Made by a program: the position numbers and the translations under genes. DNA of 64,000 nucleotides from Mycolicibacterium sp. TUM20985 (lineage in GTDB: Bacteria > Actinomycetota > Actinomycetes > Mycobacteriales > Mycobacteriaceae): positions 3,906,001-3,970,000 of the forward strand of contig NZ_AP027291.1 in the NCBI RefSeq assembly GCF_030295745.1, in the 5' to 3' direction. Within the stretch, counting starts at the first letter, position 1. Each line of letters opens with the position of its first letter. Below, in pieces: positions 8,282-17,362 of this stretch. The notes below the pieces were generated by a model that had not been told where the DNA came from, made no database searches, and worked only from the letters and a program-made list of their open reading frames with translations.

Positions 8282-11200
8282 GCCGGCACTCCCCTCACGT
8301 CGGGTTGCCGGGACGGCCGATCGCCTGCCCCCACGACGACGAGGGGGGTGCCCGGGTCGACCTGGTTGCCTGCCTCGACGAGAACCTGGGTGATGACACC
8401 GTCGGCGGGCGCGGTCACGACGGTCTCCATCTTCATCGCCTCGAGCGCGAGCAGCGGCTGACCGACGACGACGCGGTCGCCCACCGTGACGTCGACCTTC
8501 CACACGCTCGACGAAAACGGTGCGTCCACCCGTTGCTCGTCGTCGTCGAGGACCACGTCACTGCTCGTCATGACCACCCGTGACTCGGCCCGTTCGGCCC
8601 GGTCGAATTCGCCCGCCGCCGTCCACGCGGCGCGCTCGGCCCCGAACGACGTGGCCTGGGTGGCGCGGAAGGCGGCGATGGAGTCGGCGTTGTCGACCAG
8701 GAAGCGCTCGTGCTCGGCCAGGGAGAACGTCCCCGGGGTGATGTCGACCGATCCGCGCCCGGCGGCAATGTCGGCCCGCAGATCCAGTAGCTCCTCGGCC
8801 GTGACGGGATACCAGGAGATGCGGTCGAAGAAGCGCAAGAGCCATGGGGTCCCCGGCTCGAAGGGCGCGTCGTGTCGGTACCGGCTCCACACCTGCGTGG
8901 TCCTGCCGACGAACTGGTAGCCGCCTGGCCCCTCCATGCCGTAGATGCAGAGGTAGGCACCGCCGATGCCGACCGAGTTCTCGGCCGTCCACGTCCGCGC
9001 CGGGTTGTACTTCGTGGTGACGAGGCGGTGCCGCGGATCGAGCGGGGTGGCCACCGGCGCCCCGAGGTAGACGTCCCCGAGCCCGAGTGTCAGGTACTCC
9101 GCCGCGAAGACCGTCGCCATGACGTCGTCCTGGGTGGCCAATCCGTTGATCCTGCGAATGAATTCGATGTTGGACGGACACCAGGGGGCGTCGTCGCGGA
9201 CACCCGAGGTGTAGCGGGCGATCGCTTCGCGGGTCGCCGGATCGTCCCAGCTGAGCGGTAGCCGCACCGACCGGCTCGGTACGACGAGTTCGGAGGTGGC
9301 GGGCAGATCGTCCTCGAGCTCGGACAGCATGCCCAGCAGGCGGTCGATCGACAGCACGTCCGGGTCGACGTGCACCTGCAGTGAACGGATACCCGGGGTG
9401 AGGTCCAGGATTCCGGGTCGGGCGTCCTCGCGCAGCCGTTCCTCGAGCGCGTGCACCCTGGCGCGCAGCGCGAGGTCGAGCACCATCTCGCCGTACTCGA
9501 CGAGCACGTTGTCGTCGCCACTGCGACGGTACGTGACGGCGGGGGCACCGGCACCGTCGCGGCGGGCGAGCACGCCGTCGTCACCGTCGCGTGTGCCGCG
9601 GCGGACGGTCGGGGTGGACGCCAACCGGGCCGCACCGACCTCGGACCGCGACGGCGCGTCGGCGGCGCGGATCGGCACGAACCGCACGGTGTCACCCGGC
9701 CGCAGCTGCCCGAGCTTCCACCGGTCGGCAGCCACCACGGTGACCGGGCAGACGAAGCCACCCAGGCTGGGCCCGTCCGGACCAAGCAGGATGGGGGTGT
9801 CACCGGTGAGATCAAGGGCGCCAACGGAATACGCGTTGTCGTGAATGTTGGACGGGTGTAGACCTGCCTCACCGCCGTCGGGCCGGGCCCACGTCGGCCG
9901 CGGACCTTCGAGCCGCACGCCCGTACGAGCCGAGTTGAAGTGCACGGAGTAGGACGCGTCGAACAGCGTGTCCATGTCCTCGCGGGTGAAGAACTCCGGG
10001 GCGCCGTGCGGTCCCTCGGTGACGGCGAGCTCCCAGGCCGACGGCATCGCGGGTCGGAGGTCGGCCGGGACCGCCCCGGCGGCCGTCGCCGAGGTCCACG
10101 GCGCGGCGCGCAGGACGTCGCCGACGACGAGTTGGCGTCCCGCGTGACCGCCGAACCGGCCGAGGGTGAACGTCGAGGCACTGCCGAGGTAGGTCGGCAC
10201 GTCGAAGCCACCGGCCACCAGCACGTAGGTACGCAAGCCCGCGGTCTCGGCGGGCCCGACGGCCAGCACGCCTCCGGCCGGGACGACGACCGGTTCCCAC
10301 ATCGGTACGGGCGCATCGTCGATCGTGACGAGGCATTCGGCGCCGGTGACGCAGAACGTCGTCGTGTGCGTGACGCGCAGCGCCGGGCCCGACGCGGTGC
10401 ACTCCAGTCCGGGCGCCCCCTCGGGGTTGCCCAGCGAGCGATTGCCCAGCCGGAACGACAGGTCGTCCATCGGCCCGCTCGGCGGCACGCCGACGTTCCA
10501 CAGCCCGACCCGTCCAGGCAGGTCCTGCACGGTGGTCTGCAGACCGGGCCGGTCGACCGTGATGCGCGGTCGCGGGTCGACGACGCCGGCGAGGGTGGCG
10601 GTGCTGTGCCGGGCAGCGCGCACGTCGTCGAGCGCACACGCGGCGCGCAGCAGCCCGACGTTGACCTCGATGCCGTGCAGCACGGTCGCCTCCAGCGCCC
10701 GCCCGAGGCGGTCGAACGCCTCGTCGCGATCGTCGGCGAACGTGATCACCTTGGCCAGCAACGGATCATAGGAGGCCGACACGTCGGTGCCCGCCTCGAT
10801 CCAGGTGTCCACGCGCGGCGCCGGATCGCCCGCGACCCGACCCGGGAAGTCGACTGCCACCAAGGTGCCGGTGCTCGGACGGTACTCGCGCGAGGGGTCT
10901 TCGGCATAGATCCGCGCCTCGACGGCGTGGCCGCGGACCGGCACGGCGCCGGACGCGAGATGGTCTGCCAGCACGTCACCGTCGCCGCGGGCGAGCCGGA
11001 ACATCCACGCCGCCAGATCGATTCCGGTCACCGCCTCGGTGACGGGATGCTCGACCTGTAGCCGCGCGTTCACTTCGAGGAACGAGGCCTCCTCCCGCCG
11101 CGGGTCGTAGACGAACTCGACCGTCCCCGCAGACCGGTAGGCGAGCGACGCGGCCAGTGCCCGTGACGACGAATGCAGGTGCGCACGAATGGCTTCCGGT

Positions 11201-11937
11201 AGCGCCGGCGCCGGGGCCTCTTCGATCACCTTCTGGTTGCGGCGCTGCAGGGAGCAGTCCCGGTCACCGAGCGAGACCACGCGTCCGGTGCCGTCGCCGA
11301 AGATCTGCACCTCGACGTGACGCGCCTCGTCGACGAAGCGTTCGACGAACACGCCCGCGGAACCGAAACTCCGCTCGGCCAACCGGGAGACGCGGGCGAA
11401 GGCCGACTGAAGGTCGTCGGCATCCCGGCAGACCTGCATGCCGATGCCGCCACCACCACCGGTTGCCTTGAGCATCACGGGGTAGCCGATCTCCTCGGCC
11501 GCGGCCTCGGCCGTCACGGCGTCGTCGAGCAGGTCGGACCCGGGGAAGACGGGCACCCCGGCCGCCCTGGCCGCGGCGCGTGCGGTGTGCTTGGTGCCGA
11601 ACACGCGCAGCTGATGCGGTGTCGGGCCCACGAACACCAGGCCGGCCGCTTCCACGGCGGACGCGAATTCCGCGTCCTCGGAGAGGAATCCGTATCCCGG
11701 GTGCACCATGGCGGCGTCAGTCGCGGAAGCCGCCTCGAGGATCGCGTCGCCCCGCAGGTAGCTCTCGCTCGGCGCGGCGGGCCCCAGTCGCACGGCCTGG
11801 TCGGCGAGGCGCACGTGGGGTGCGCCTCGATCGGCGTCGGAGAACACCGCGACCGTGCGCAGGCCGAGCTGCCGCGCGGACCGAATCAGGCGAACGGCGA
11901 TCTCGCCACGGTTGGCGACCAGGACGCTGTCCGTCAC
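8278..11937 (-). CDS. Biotin-dependent urea or guanidine carboxylase
   Basis: A 1219-residue single-chain carboxylase. The N-terminal biotin carboxylase/ATP-grasp region (residues 1-450, with a glycine-rich ATP loop KATGGGGGIGMQ) is followed by the KipA/KipI-like urea-carboxylase carboxyltransferase region. The C-terminal biotinyl domain has the acceptor lysine in ALEAMKMET at about residue 1169. It carboxylates urea to allophanate, or guanidine to carboxyguanidine. Many bacterial genes of this type that are linked to two DUF1989 proteins have been reassigned as guanidine carboxylases, and this operon has that pair. It overlaps the gene on each side by 4 bp. Confidence 0.93.
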   Translation of the reverse strand: MTDSVLVANRGEIAVRLIRSARQLGLRTVAVFSDADRGAPHVRLADQAVRLGPAAPSESYLRGDAILEAASATDAAMVHPGYGFLSEDAEFASAVEAAGLVFVGPTPHQLRVFGTKHTARAAARAAGVPVFPGSDLLDDAVTAEAAAEEIGYPVMLKATGGGGGIGMQVCRDADDLQSAFARVSRLAERSFGSAGVFVERFVDEARHVEVQIFGDGTGRVVSLGDRDCSLQRRNQKVIEEAPAPALPEAIRAHLHSSSRALAASLAYRSAGTVEFVYDPRREEASFLEVNARLQVEHPVTEAVTGIDLAAWMFRLARGDGDVLADHLASGAVPVRGHAVEARIYAEDPSREYRPSTGTLVAVDFPGRVAGDPAPRVDTWIEAGTDVSASYDPLLAKVITFADDRDEAFDRLGRALEATVLHGIEVNVGLLRAACALDDVRAARHSTATLAGVVDPRPRITVDRPGLQTTVQDLPGRVGLWNVGVPPSGPMDDLSFRLGNRSLGNPEGAPGLECTASGPALRVTHTTTFCVTGAECLVTIDDAPVPMWEPVVVPAGGVLAVGPAETAGLRTYVLVAGGFDVPTYLGSASTFTLGRFGGHAGRQLVVGDVLRAAPWTSATAAGAVPADLRPAMPSAWELAVTEGPHGAPEFFTREDMDTLFDASYSVHFNSARTGVRLEGPRPTWARPDGGEAGLHPSNIHDNAYSVGALDLTGDTPILLGPDGPSLGGFVCPVTVVAADRWKLGQLRPGDTVRFVPIRAADAPSRSEVGAARLASTPTVRRGTRDGDDGVLARRDGAGAPAVTYRRSGDDNVLVEYGEMVLDLALRARVHALEERLREDARPGILDLTPGIRSLQVHVDPDVLSIDRLLGMLSELEDDLPATSELVVPSRSVRLPLSWDDPATREAIARYTSGVRDDAPWCPSNIEFIRRINGLATQDDVMATVFAAEYLTLGLGDVYLGAPVATPLDPRHRLVTTKYNPARTWTAENSVGIGGAYLCIYGMEGPGGYQFVGRTTQVWSRYRHDAPFEPGTPWLLRFFDRISWYPVTAEELLDLRADIAAGRGSVDITPGTFSLAEHERFLVDNADSIAAFRATQATSFGAERAAWTAAGEFDRAERAESRVVMTSSDVVLDDDEQRVDAPFSSSVWKVDVTVGDRVVVGQPLLALEAMKMETVVTAPADGVITQVLVEAGNQVDPGTPLVVVGAGDRPSRQPDVRGVPA

Positions 11938-12587
11938 GCGATCTCACTGGGGCGGGTGACGATCATCTGGACCGGTGTCGGATCGAAGGCGTTGCACGGG
12001 TTGTTGATCTGCGGGCAGTTGGAGACCAGCACGAGGGTGTCGACCTCCGCACGCAGGGCAACCCGCTTGCCCGGCGCCGACAGCCCGTCGACGATTCCGA
12101 GTGCGCCGTCGGGATCGACCGGCACGTTCATGAACCAGTTGATGTTGCTCGCCAGGTCCCTGGCGCCCAGACCGTGGCGGGCGCCCTCGAGCAGGAAGTT
12201 CTCCATGCAGCCGTGTTGAGCTCGCGTGTGCTGGCCGTAGCGCAAGGTGTTGGACTCCTTGGAGCAGGCACCGCCGAGGGTGTCGTGCACGCCGACCTCG
12301 TCGCCGACCACCGTCATCAGGGCGGTTCCGGTGTCGGCCCGCAGTACGGATCCGGTCGTCAGCACGATCCGGCCCTGGCGCGCAATGGTTTCCGACGCCG
12401 AATAGCGGACGGTGGTGTCGCCGGCCGCATAGAGCAGGCAGTCGACCGCCTGATTACCCGCGAGGTCCACGATCGTCAGCACGTCCCCGGCGGCCACCAC
12501 CGCCGACCACGCGGCCCGCGCGGCCACGGTCTGATCGAGGACGACGCGACCGGGCACCAGGGCGTCGTGGCGTACCGGGGTGCTCAC
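11934..12587 (-). CDS. DUF1989 urea-carboxylase-associated protein; probable carboxyguanidine deiminase subunit
   Basis: A 217-residue DUF1989 protein of the type once called urea carboxylase-associated protein 1. Conserved features include DLAGNQAVDCLLY, GVHDTLGGACS and NCPQINNPCNAFDPTP, with Cys and His residues suited to metal binding. Paired DUF1989 proteins next to guanidine carboxylase form a heteromeric deiminase (CgdAB) that converts carboxyguanidine to allophanate and ammonia. Assignment here rests on operon context. The ATG at 12587 overlaps the previous stop by ATGA, and its own stop overlaps the carboxylase start. Confidence 0.87.
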   Translation of the reverse strand: MSTPVRHDALVPGRVVLDQTVAARAAWSAVVAAGDVLTIVDLAGNQAVDCLLYAAGDTTVRYSASETIARQGRIVLTTGSVLRADTGTALMTVVGDEVGVHDTLGGACSKESNTLRYGQHTRAQHGCMENFLLEGARHGLGARDLASNINWFMNVPVDPDGALGIVDGLSAPGKRVALRAEVDTLVLVSNCPQINNPCNAFDPTPVQMIVTRPSEIA

Positions 12588-13465
12588 GAGACTCCTCTGG
12601 CGATCAGATCGGCGTCGGTGTTGGCGACCGCTTGGCGGTGTTCGGGGTGCAGGGGACCCACCAGCTCACCGGCCACCAGCAGGTCGAGCTCACCGGGCGC
12701 GGGCCACGCGTGGATCCGCAGCGGTGAACACGTGAACTCGGGCCGTGGGTCGAGCGGATGGGCCGTGTTCGCCACCGCGACGATGGCGTCGACGTGCAGC
12801 AGCAGGTCGACGCTCGTGCCGGGACCCGCCGACCCCTGCCATTGGAGCGTCCCGTCGGCCGCCACCCGAACCGCCTTGAAGAAGGACGGCGACGGGGGCA
12901 GGTCACGCGGGCCGAGGCCGTTCTTCAACGCGGCGAGCAACAACAGTTCGCGCCCGGCGGGTGACGCCGACTCCGGTGCGCCGGCGCCGTAGCGGGTCTC
13001 GTTCCCGACGCGGGTCGTGGTGCCGGTCAATGCATCGTGGGCCGATGAGGTGTCGGCGACCACGGTGGCCAGGACGCGTCCGAACCCGCTGAGCAGCGGA
13101 TGTCCGACACCGAGATAGGCCTGCCACGGCACCTTCACGGTATCGGCGACGTTGAGGCGTTCGTGGGGTCCGTCGGCGCGGTACAGCAGAACGTGTGCGC
13201 ACGCGTCACCGTCGAGATCGGTCAACCGGACCCGTGTCCCCCGCGCCAGTACAGCCGTCGTATATCCGCCTGCCGCAACGTGTTCCGACCAGACTAGACT
13301 GTCGAGCGGTACCCCGTCGGGAGCCGTCGGACTGCTCGAGGCCGGGACGTGACGCATGGCTTCGGCGGTCCGCCCGTGCTGCGCCCGCGCGTGTGCCCTC
13401 GCCCCCGCGGTAGTGGCGGTGCCCGCCGGGTCGGCGCGGTGCGAGTCGCGCTGTTCGCTCGTCAC
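12584..13465 (-). CDS. DUF1989 urea-carboxylase-associated protein, second subunit
   Basis: A 293-residue DUF1989 family protein (urea carboxylase-associated protein 2 type) and first gene of the carboxylase operon. The domain runs from about residue 55, with DLDGDACAHVLLY, GNETRYGAGAPE and NGLGPRDLPPSPSFFKAV. The first 50 residues are basic and low in complexity. The GTG at 13465 has GGAG six bases upstream. An earlier in-frame start would place the coding region across the operator at 13510, so I reject it. It probably forms the carboxyguanidine deiminase with the downstream DUF1989 protein. Confidence 0.85.
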   Translation of the reverse strand: MTSEQRDSHRADPAGTATTAGARAHARAQHGRTAEAMRHVPASSSPTAPDGVPLDSLVWSEHVAAGGYTTAVLARGTRVRLTDLDGDACAHVLLYRADGPHERLNVADTVKVPWQAYLGVGHPLLSGFGRVLATVVADTSSAHDALTGTTTRVGNETRYGAGAPESASPAGRELLLLAALKNGLGPRDLPPSPSFFKAVRVAADGTLQWQGSAGPGTSVDLLLHVDAIVAVANTAHPLDPRPEFTCSPLRIHAWPAPGELDLLVAGELVGPLHPEHRQAVANTDADLIARGVS

Positions 13466-13509
13466 TGCATGCTCCAGGGGGTCGTGGCGCCATGGCGGCG
13501 GCCGGATAT

Positions 13510-13523
13510 CTGTCAGATGACAG
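13510..13523. promoter_or_regulatory. Palindromic operator, copy 3 (CTGTCAGATGACAG)
   Basis: Same CTGTC-N4-GACAG palindrome, 45 bp upstream of the carboxylase operon start (GTG 13465). It is followed on the plus strand by AGTTTT-like sequence, as copy 1 is. The spacing to copy 4 is 95 bp, nearly identical to the 94 bp between copies 1 and 2. Confidence 0.8.
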
Positions 13524-13604
13524 TTTTCGCGTCCGCGGCCCTCCGGTGGTTGCGCCCGTGTAACCGATCGCGCAGGCTCGGTTAACAACACGCTTCGCGC
13601 GTGT

Positions 13605-13618
13605 CTGTCGTGTGACAG
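13605..13618. promoter_or_regulatory. Palindromic operator, copy 4 (CTGTCGTGTGACAG)
   Basis: Fourth copy, 36 bp upstream of the GTG start of the YciI-like gene. It has one mismatch in the inner arm position (G for A). The preceding CGCGCGTGT resembles the sequence before copy 2. Between copies 3 and 4 lies an inverted repeat TAACCGA...TCGGTTA (13561-13585). Confidence 0.78.
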
Positions 13619-13653
13619 GTAAACGGACCACCGACCCGCGCTACCCTGGCGCC

Positions 13654-13929
13654 GTGTTCCACGTGTTGACGATCACGTATCTGCAACCGGCCGACGTCAT
13701 CGATCACGCCCGACCTGCCCACCTCGCGTGGCTTGCCGACGAGGTCGATGCCGGTCGTCTGATCCTCACCGGGCGCTTGGAGTCGGGCGCCGGAGGCGTG
13801 CTGATCACCGCGGACATGAGCACGCCCGACGCCGAGGACGTCATCGCCCGAGACCCCTACTCGGTGCAGGGGCTGGTGCGGTACGACCGCGTCGGGTTCA
13901 CCGGCGGACTGCGTGCGCCGAGTCTCTGA
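13654..13929 (+). CDS. YciI-like (YCII-related) small protein
   Basis: A 91-residue protein with the YCII ferredoxin-like fold: N-terminal VLTITYLQPADVIDHARPAHLAWLA, then LILTGRLESGAGGVLI, and a C-terminal RDPYSVQGLVRYDRVGF. Members are possible small enzymes or dimeric binding proteins of largely unknown role. The His and Asp positions in ARPAHLAWL and ARDPY match the family pocket. I use the GTG at 13654 because the earlier ATG at 13612 lies inside the operator palindrome. It diverges from the carboxylase operon and shares its control region, so a role in the same pathway is likely but undefined. Confidence 0.8.
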   Translation: MFHVLTITYLQPADVIDHARPAHLAWLADEVDAGRLILTGRLESGAGGVLITADMSTPDAEDVIARDPYSVQGLVRYDRVGFTGGLRAPSL

Positions 13930-14076
13930 CGAGCGAGTTCACAGCGTGCGGGACTAATCTGGCGATTGCCCCGGTTGGGAAATCCTGGGGCAGCGCAACG
14001 CTGCGCCACGATTCACGACGTTCGTCGAACGCTCGGCGAAGATTTCGCATGTAGAAGAAGAGGGTACGAAGAGAAG

Positions 14077-15126
14077 ATGACCACCACAGTTTCCGCGATG
14101 GCCGCCACCTCGGCCACCGATCCACTGACCAAGACCACCATCGAGCGCCGTGACGTCGGCCCCTACGACGTCGCGTTCGACATCAAGTTCGCCGGCATCT
14201 GCCACTCCGACATCCACACCGTCAAGGGTGAGTGGGGCGTTCCCGAGTATCCGGTCGTCGCGGGCCACGAGATCGCCGGCGTCGTCACCGAGGTCGGCGC
14301 CGAGGTCACCAAGTACAAGGTCGGCGATCACGTCGGGGTCGGGTGCTTCGTGGACTCCTGCCGTGAGTGCGACAACTGCAAGGCCGGTCTGCAGCAGTAC
14401 TGCACCGGCGAGGGCGGCATGGTCGGCACCTACAACGCCACCGGCAAGGACGGCACCCCGACTTACGGCGGTTACAGCCAGGCCATCGTCGTCGACGAGA
14501 ACTACGTGCTGCGGATCCCCGACAACATCCCGCTGGACAAGGCGGCACCCCTGCTGTGCGCCGGCATCACCCTGTTCTCGCCCCTGCACCACTGGGGTGC
14601 CGGGCCCGGCAAGAAGGTCGCCATCATCGGCCTCGGCGGCCTCGGCCACATGGGCGTCATGATCGCGCACGCCATGGGCGCCGAGGTGACGGTCCTGAGC
14701 CAGTCGCTGAAGAAGATGGAGGACGGTCTGCGTCTCGGCGCCGACGAGTACTACGCCACCAGTGACCCGGATACCTTCACCAAACTGGCCGGCAAGTTCG
14801 ACCTCATCGTGAACACCGTTTCGGCGACTCTCGATCTGGCCGCCTACATGAACCTGCTCGCCACCGACGGCACCCTGGTCGAGGTCGGGGCGCCGGAGAA
14901 GCCGATGGAGTTGCCGTTCTTCCCGCTCGCTGCGCAGCGTCGCAGCCTGTCCGGCTCGATGATCGGCGGCATTCCCGAGACCCAGGAAATGCTCGACTTC
15001 TGTGCCAAGCACGAGATCGCGCCCGAGATCGAGGTCATCGCCGCCGACTACGTCAACGAGGCGTATGAGCGGGTGCTCGCCAGCGACGTCCGGTACCGGT
15101 TCGTCATCGACACCGCCACGCTGTAA
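14077..15126 (+). CDS. adhC: NADP-dependent zinc alcohol dehydrogenase AdhC
   Basis: A 349-residue medium-chain dehydrogenase of the cinnamyl alcohol dehydrogenase/YahK class, very close to remembered M. tuberculosis AdhC (Rv3045). Catalytic zinc ligands are Cys in AGICHSD, His-Glu in GHEIAG and a later Cys (LLCAGIT). The structural zinc lobe CRECDNCKAGLQQYC is intact. The cofactor motif GLGGLGHMG is seen. The ATG at 14077 follows a GAGAAG purine run, and upstream in-frame codons are not family-like. It opens the stretch collinear with Rv3045-Rv3059. Confidence 0.93.
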   Translation: MTTTVSAMAATSATDPLTKTTIERRDVGPYDVAFDIKFAGICHSDIHTVKGEWGVPEYPVVAGHEIAGVVTEVGAEVTKYKVGDHVGVGCFVDSCRECDNCKAGLQQYCTGEGGMVGTYNATGKDGTPTYGGYSQAIVVDENYVLRIPDNIPLDKAAPLLCAGITLFSPLHHWGAGPGKKVAIIGLGGLGHMGVMIAHAMGAEVTVLSQSLKKMEDGLRLGADEYYATSDPDTFTKLAGKFDLIVNTVSATLDLAAYMNLLATDGTLVEVGAPEKPMELPFFPLAAQRRSLSGSMIGGIPETQEMLDFCAKHEIAPEIEVIAADYVNEAYERVLASDVRYRFVIDTATL

Positions 15127-15164
15127 CCCCCACGCAGTAACTCCACGCTGGAGCTCGACGCGAG

Positions 15165-15206
15165 CGGCCCAGGCTTCCCCGGTTTCTACGCGGGGGGCTT
15201 GGGCCG
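15165..15206 (+). terminator. Stem-loop terminator after adhC
   Basis: Inverted repeat starting CGGCCCAGGC and ending in GGGCCG, with a CCCCG/CGGGG inner stem and followed by TTTC, 39 bp after the adhC stop. It fits an intrinsic terminator. Confidence 0.7.
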
Positions 15207-15483
15207 TTTCGTCGTCGGAGCTGATCGCTTCCAGCAAAGGCACCCGGTCCGGGTCGGGCGCACCCTCCCGATAGCCGGCTCCAGCCATCGCACGATCGTC
15301 ACGACCCGCGAGGTGATCGTCATGCGGCTCATTGGCGCGGTCGATCTAGTACCGCCGCCATGGCCTTTCGTCACCAAGTTCGCCGTTCGAGTTGTCGGAT
15401 GTGGTCGCGGGTGCGACGCTCGTGGGCGGACCTGCATCGTGGCGGGTCCAATTTCGTGCTTAATTCATAGCTGGGAGCGCCAT
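15207..15483. other. Non-coding spacer before the permease gene
   Basis: Together with the terminator this makes a 357-bp gap between adhC and the permease. I see no convincing ORF or RNA gene. The promoter and 5' leader of the permease gene should lie here, ending in a GGGAG ribosome site at about 15473. Confidence 0.4.
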
Positions 15484-17082
15484 GTGAGTGCTGAATCCGC
15501 AACAACCGACGACACGTCAGCCGCGCGGTCCAATGGACTGAAGAAGGGATCCATCGGCATCGTCGCGGTCATCTTCATGGCCGTCGCCAATGCCGCTCCG
15601 ATCACCGCGATGACGGGCAACGTGCCCATCGCGGTCGGTTTTGGCAACGGCCTGGGCGCCCCCGCGGGCTTCCTGTTCGCGACGATCATCTTGACCCTGT
15701 TCGCCCTCGGGTACGTCGCGATGGCGCGACACATCACCACGACGGGCGCCTTCTACGGCTTCATCTCGCACGGCCTCGGCCAGACCTGGGGCATGGCCAG
15801 CGGCATGCTGGCCACGTTCGCCTACGTGGTGTTCGAAGGGTCGCTGATCGGCGGTTGCGCGTACTTCGCCAATGACGCCATCAACACCATCTTCGGCGTG
15901 GACGTCCCCTGGCTGGTCATCGCCATCGTCGCGATCGTGGCCATTGCGGCGCTGTGCTACTTCGACATCAGCCTCACTGCGGCCATCCTGGGCATCACGC
16001 TCACCGCGGAGGTCCTCATCCTCTTGGCGCTCGCGTTCTCGGTGATCTTCTCCGGTGGCGGCCCCGACGGGTTCATGCTCAATCAGACCGTGCTGCTCAA
16101 CAATGCGTTCGAGGGCTTGCCCGCAGGGGCATTCGGCACGGCCGCCGCAGCGGGCTCGATGGCGATCGGCCTCTTCTTCGCCTTCTGGTCGTGGGTCGGT
16201 TTCGAGACCACTGCCGTGTACGGCGAAGAGTCGCGCAACCCGAAGAAGATCATTCCCAGGGCGACGATCATCGCGGTCGTCGGCCTCGGCTTGTTCTACA
16301 CGTTCATCTCGGCCATGGTGATTGCCGGCAACGGTGCGAAGACCTCCGTCGAAACGTCGATCAGCGCATCGCCGCTCGACCTGTTCTTCAACCTGGTGCA
16401 GAACAACCTCGGCGGAGTGCTGCTCGACGTGTACAAGGGCCTGCTGGTGATCGGCTCGTTCGCCTGCGCCCTGGCGTTCCACAACGCGGCGTCGCGGTAC
16501 CTCTTTGCCCTGGGGCGTGAAGTCCCGTCGGACAGGATCAAGAACACCATCGGCGGCACCCATCCTCAGCACGGGTCGCCGTACATCGCGTCGACGATTC
16601 AGAGCGTGATCACACTGCTGATCGTGTTGGCCTTCGCGTTCTTCACCGCCGTTCAGGTGCCCGACGCCAACGGCACACCCGTCGACACCCCGGCCCTGGT
16701 GCCGTACGTCAACGTCTACGGCCTGCTGGCGCTCATCGGCACCGCGGCGATCCTGCTGGTGCAGGCCATCTGCTCGGCGGCGGTGATCTGGTTCTTCTGG
16801 GTCAAGAAGACTCACCGCGGCAACGTGATCACCACGCTGATCTGCCCGCTCATCGGCGGAGTGGCGATGCTGTACGTGGTGTGGCTGCTGTGGGACAACC
16901 GCGAGTTCGCGGCTGGTCTGGCGGCGAAGTCCGACGTGTTCAAGGTGGCGCCGTACATGATCCTGGCGGTCTTCCTCATCGGTCTGGCCTACGCGGTGTG
17001 GCTGCGCACCACCAAGCCGGAGATGTACGCCGAGATCGGTCGGACGGTCATGGAGGACGCGCACGAGCGCAGCGACGCCTAA
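15484..17082 (+). CDS. APC-superfamily amino acid permease
   Basis: A 532-residue integral membrane transporter with about 12 hydrophobic segments. The first shows the APC start pattern GSIGIVAVIFMAVANAAPIT. A middle segment has FFAFWSWVGFETTAVYGEES, the conserved APC helix-6 region with acidic residues. It should import an amino acid or amine by proton or cation coupling; the substrate cannot be assigned. The start is GTG 15484 with GGGAG upstream, and an extension to 15199 would run back through the leader. A strong terminator follows. Confidence 0.9.
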   Translation: MSAESATTDDTSAARSNGLKKGSIGIVAVIFMAVANAAPITAMTGNVPIAVGFGNGLGAPAGFLFATIILTLFALGYVAMARHITTTGAFYGFISHGLGQTWGMASGMLATFAYVVFEGSLIGGCAYFANDAINTIFGVDVPWLVIAIVAIVAIAALCYFDISLTAAILGITLTAEVLILLALAFSVIFSGGGPDGFMLNQTVLLNNAFEGLPAGAFGTAAAAGSMAIGLFFAFWSWVGFETTAVYGEESRNPKKIIPRATIIAVVGLGLFYTFISAMVIAGNGAKTSVETSISASPLDLFFNLVQNNLGGVLLDVYKGLLVIGSFACALAFHNAASRYLFALGREVPSDRIKNTIGGTHPQHGSPYIASTIQSVITLLIVLAFAFFTAVQVPDANGTPVDTPALVPYVNVYGLLALIGTAAILLVQAICSAAVIWFFWVKKTHRGNVITTLICPLIGGVAMLYVVWLLWDNREFAAGLAAKSDVFKVAPYMILAVFLIGLAYAVWLRTTKPEMYAEIGRTVMEDAHERSDA

Positions 17083-17098
17083 CCTCCCGTAAGCGATG

Positions 17099-17128
17099 AA
17101 GGTCCCCGCACGTGAGTGCGGGGACCTT
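17099..17128 (+). terminator. Perfect 13-bp stem terminator after the permease
   Basis: AAGGTCCCCGCAC pairs with GTGCGGGGACCTT across a GTGA loop, 16 bp after the permease stop. A clear intrinsic terminator. Confidence 0.88.
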
Positions 17129-17201
17129 CGTGCGTCGAGGCCACTCCCGCAAATATTGACTCGTGCTTTGAACTGATGCATGCACGCACGCCTACTGCTA
17201 T

Positions 17202-17217
17202 GGTGACATGAGTCACC
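17202..17217. promoter_or_regulatory. Palindrome GGTGACATGAGTCACC upstream of the PGRS gene
   Basis: Six-base arms GGTGAC/GTCACC around ATGA, about 145 bp before the PGRS start. It overlaps a possible extended -10 element (TGCTATGGT, 17196-17204). It could be a regulator site; no regulator is assigned. Confidence 0.35.
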
Positions 17218-17362
17218 ACCGGGGGGACTATAGGAAGGCTCCCAACCGCGATCGGCGTTGCGACAACCCATCGGTGTAGACGACATCTCACGTCACAGTT
17301 TGCGGTCCCGGCTCCCAGCAGCCGGAAAGCGTGGGTTCGCAAGAGCCACCTAGGGGGTCCCC

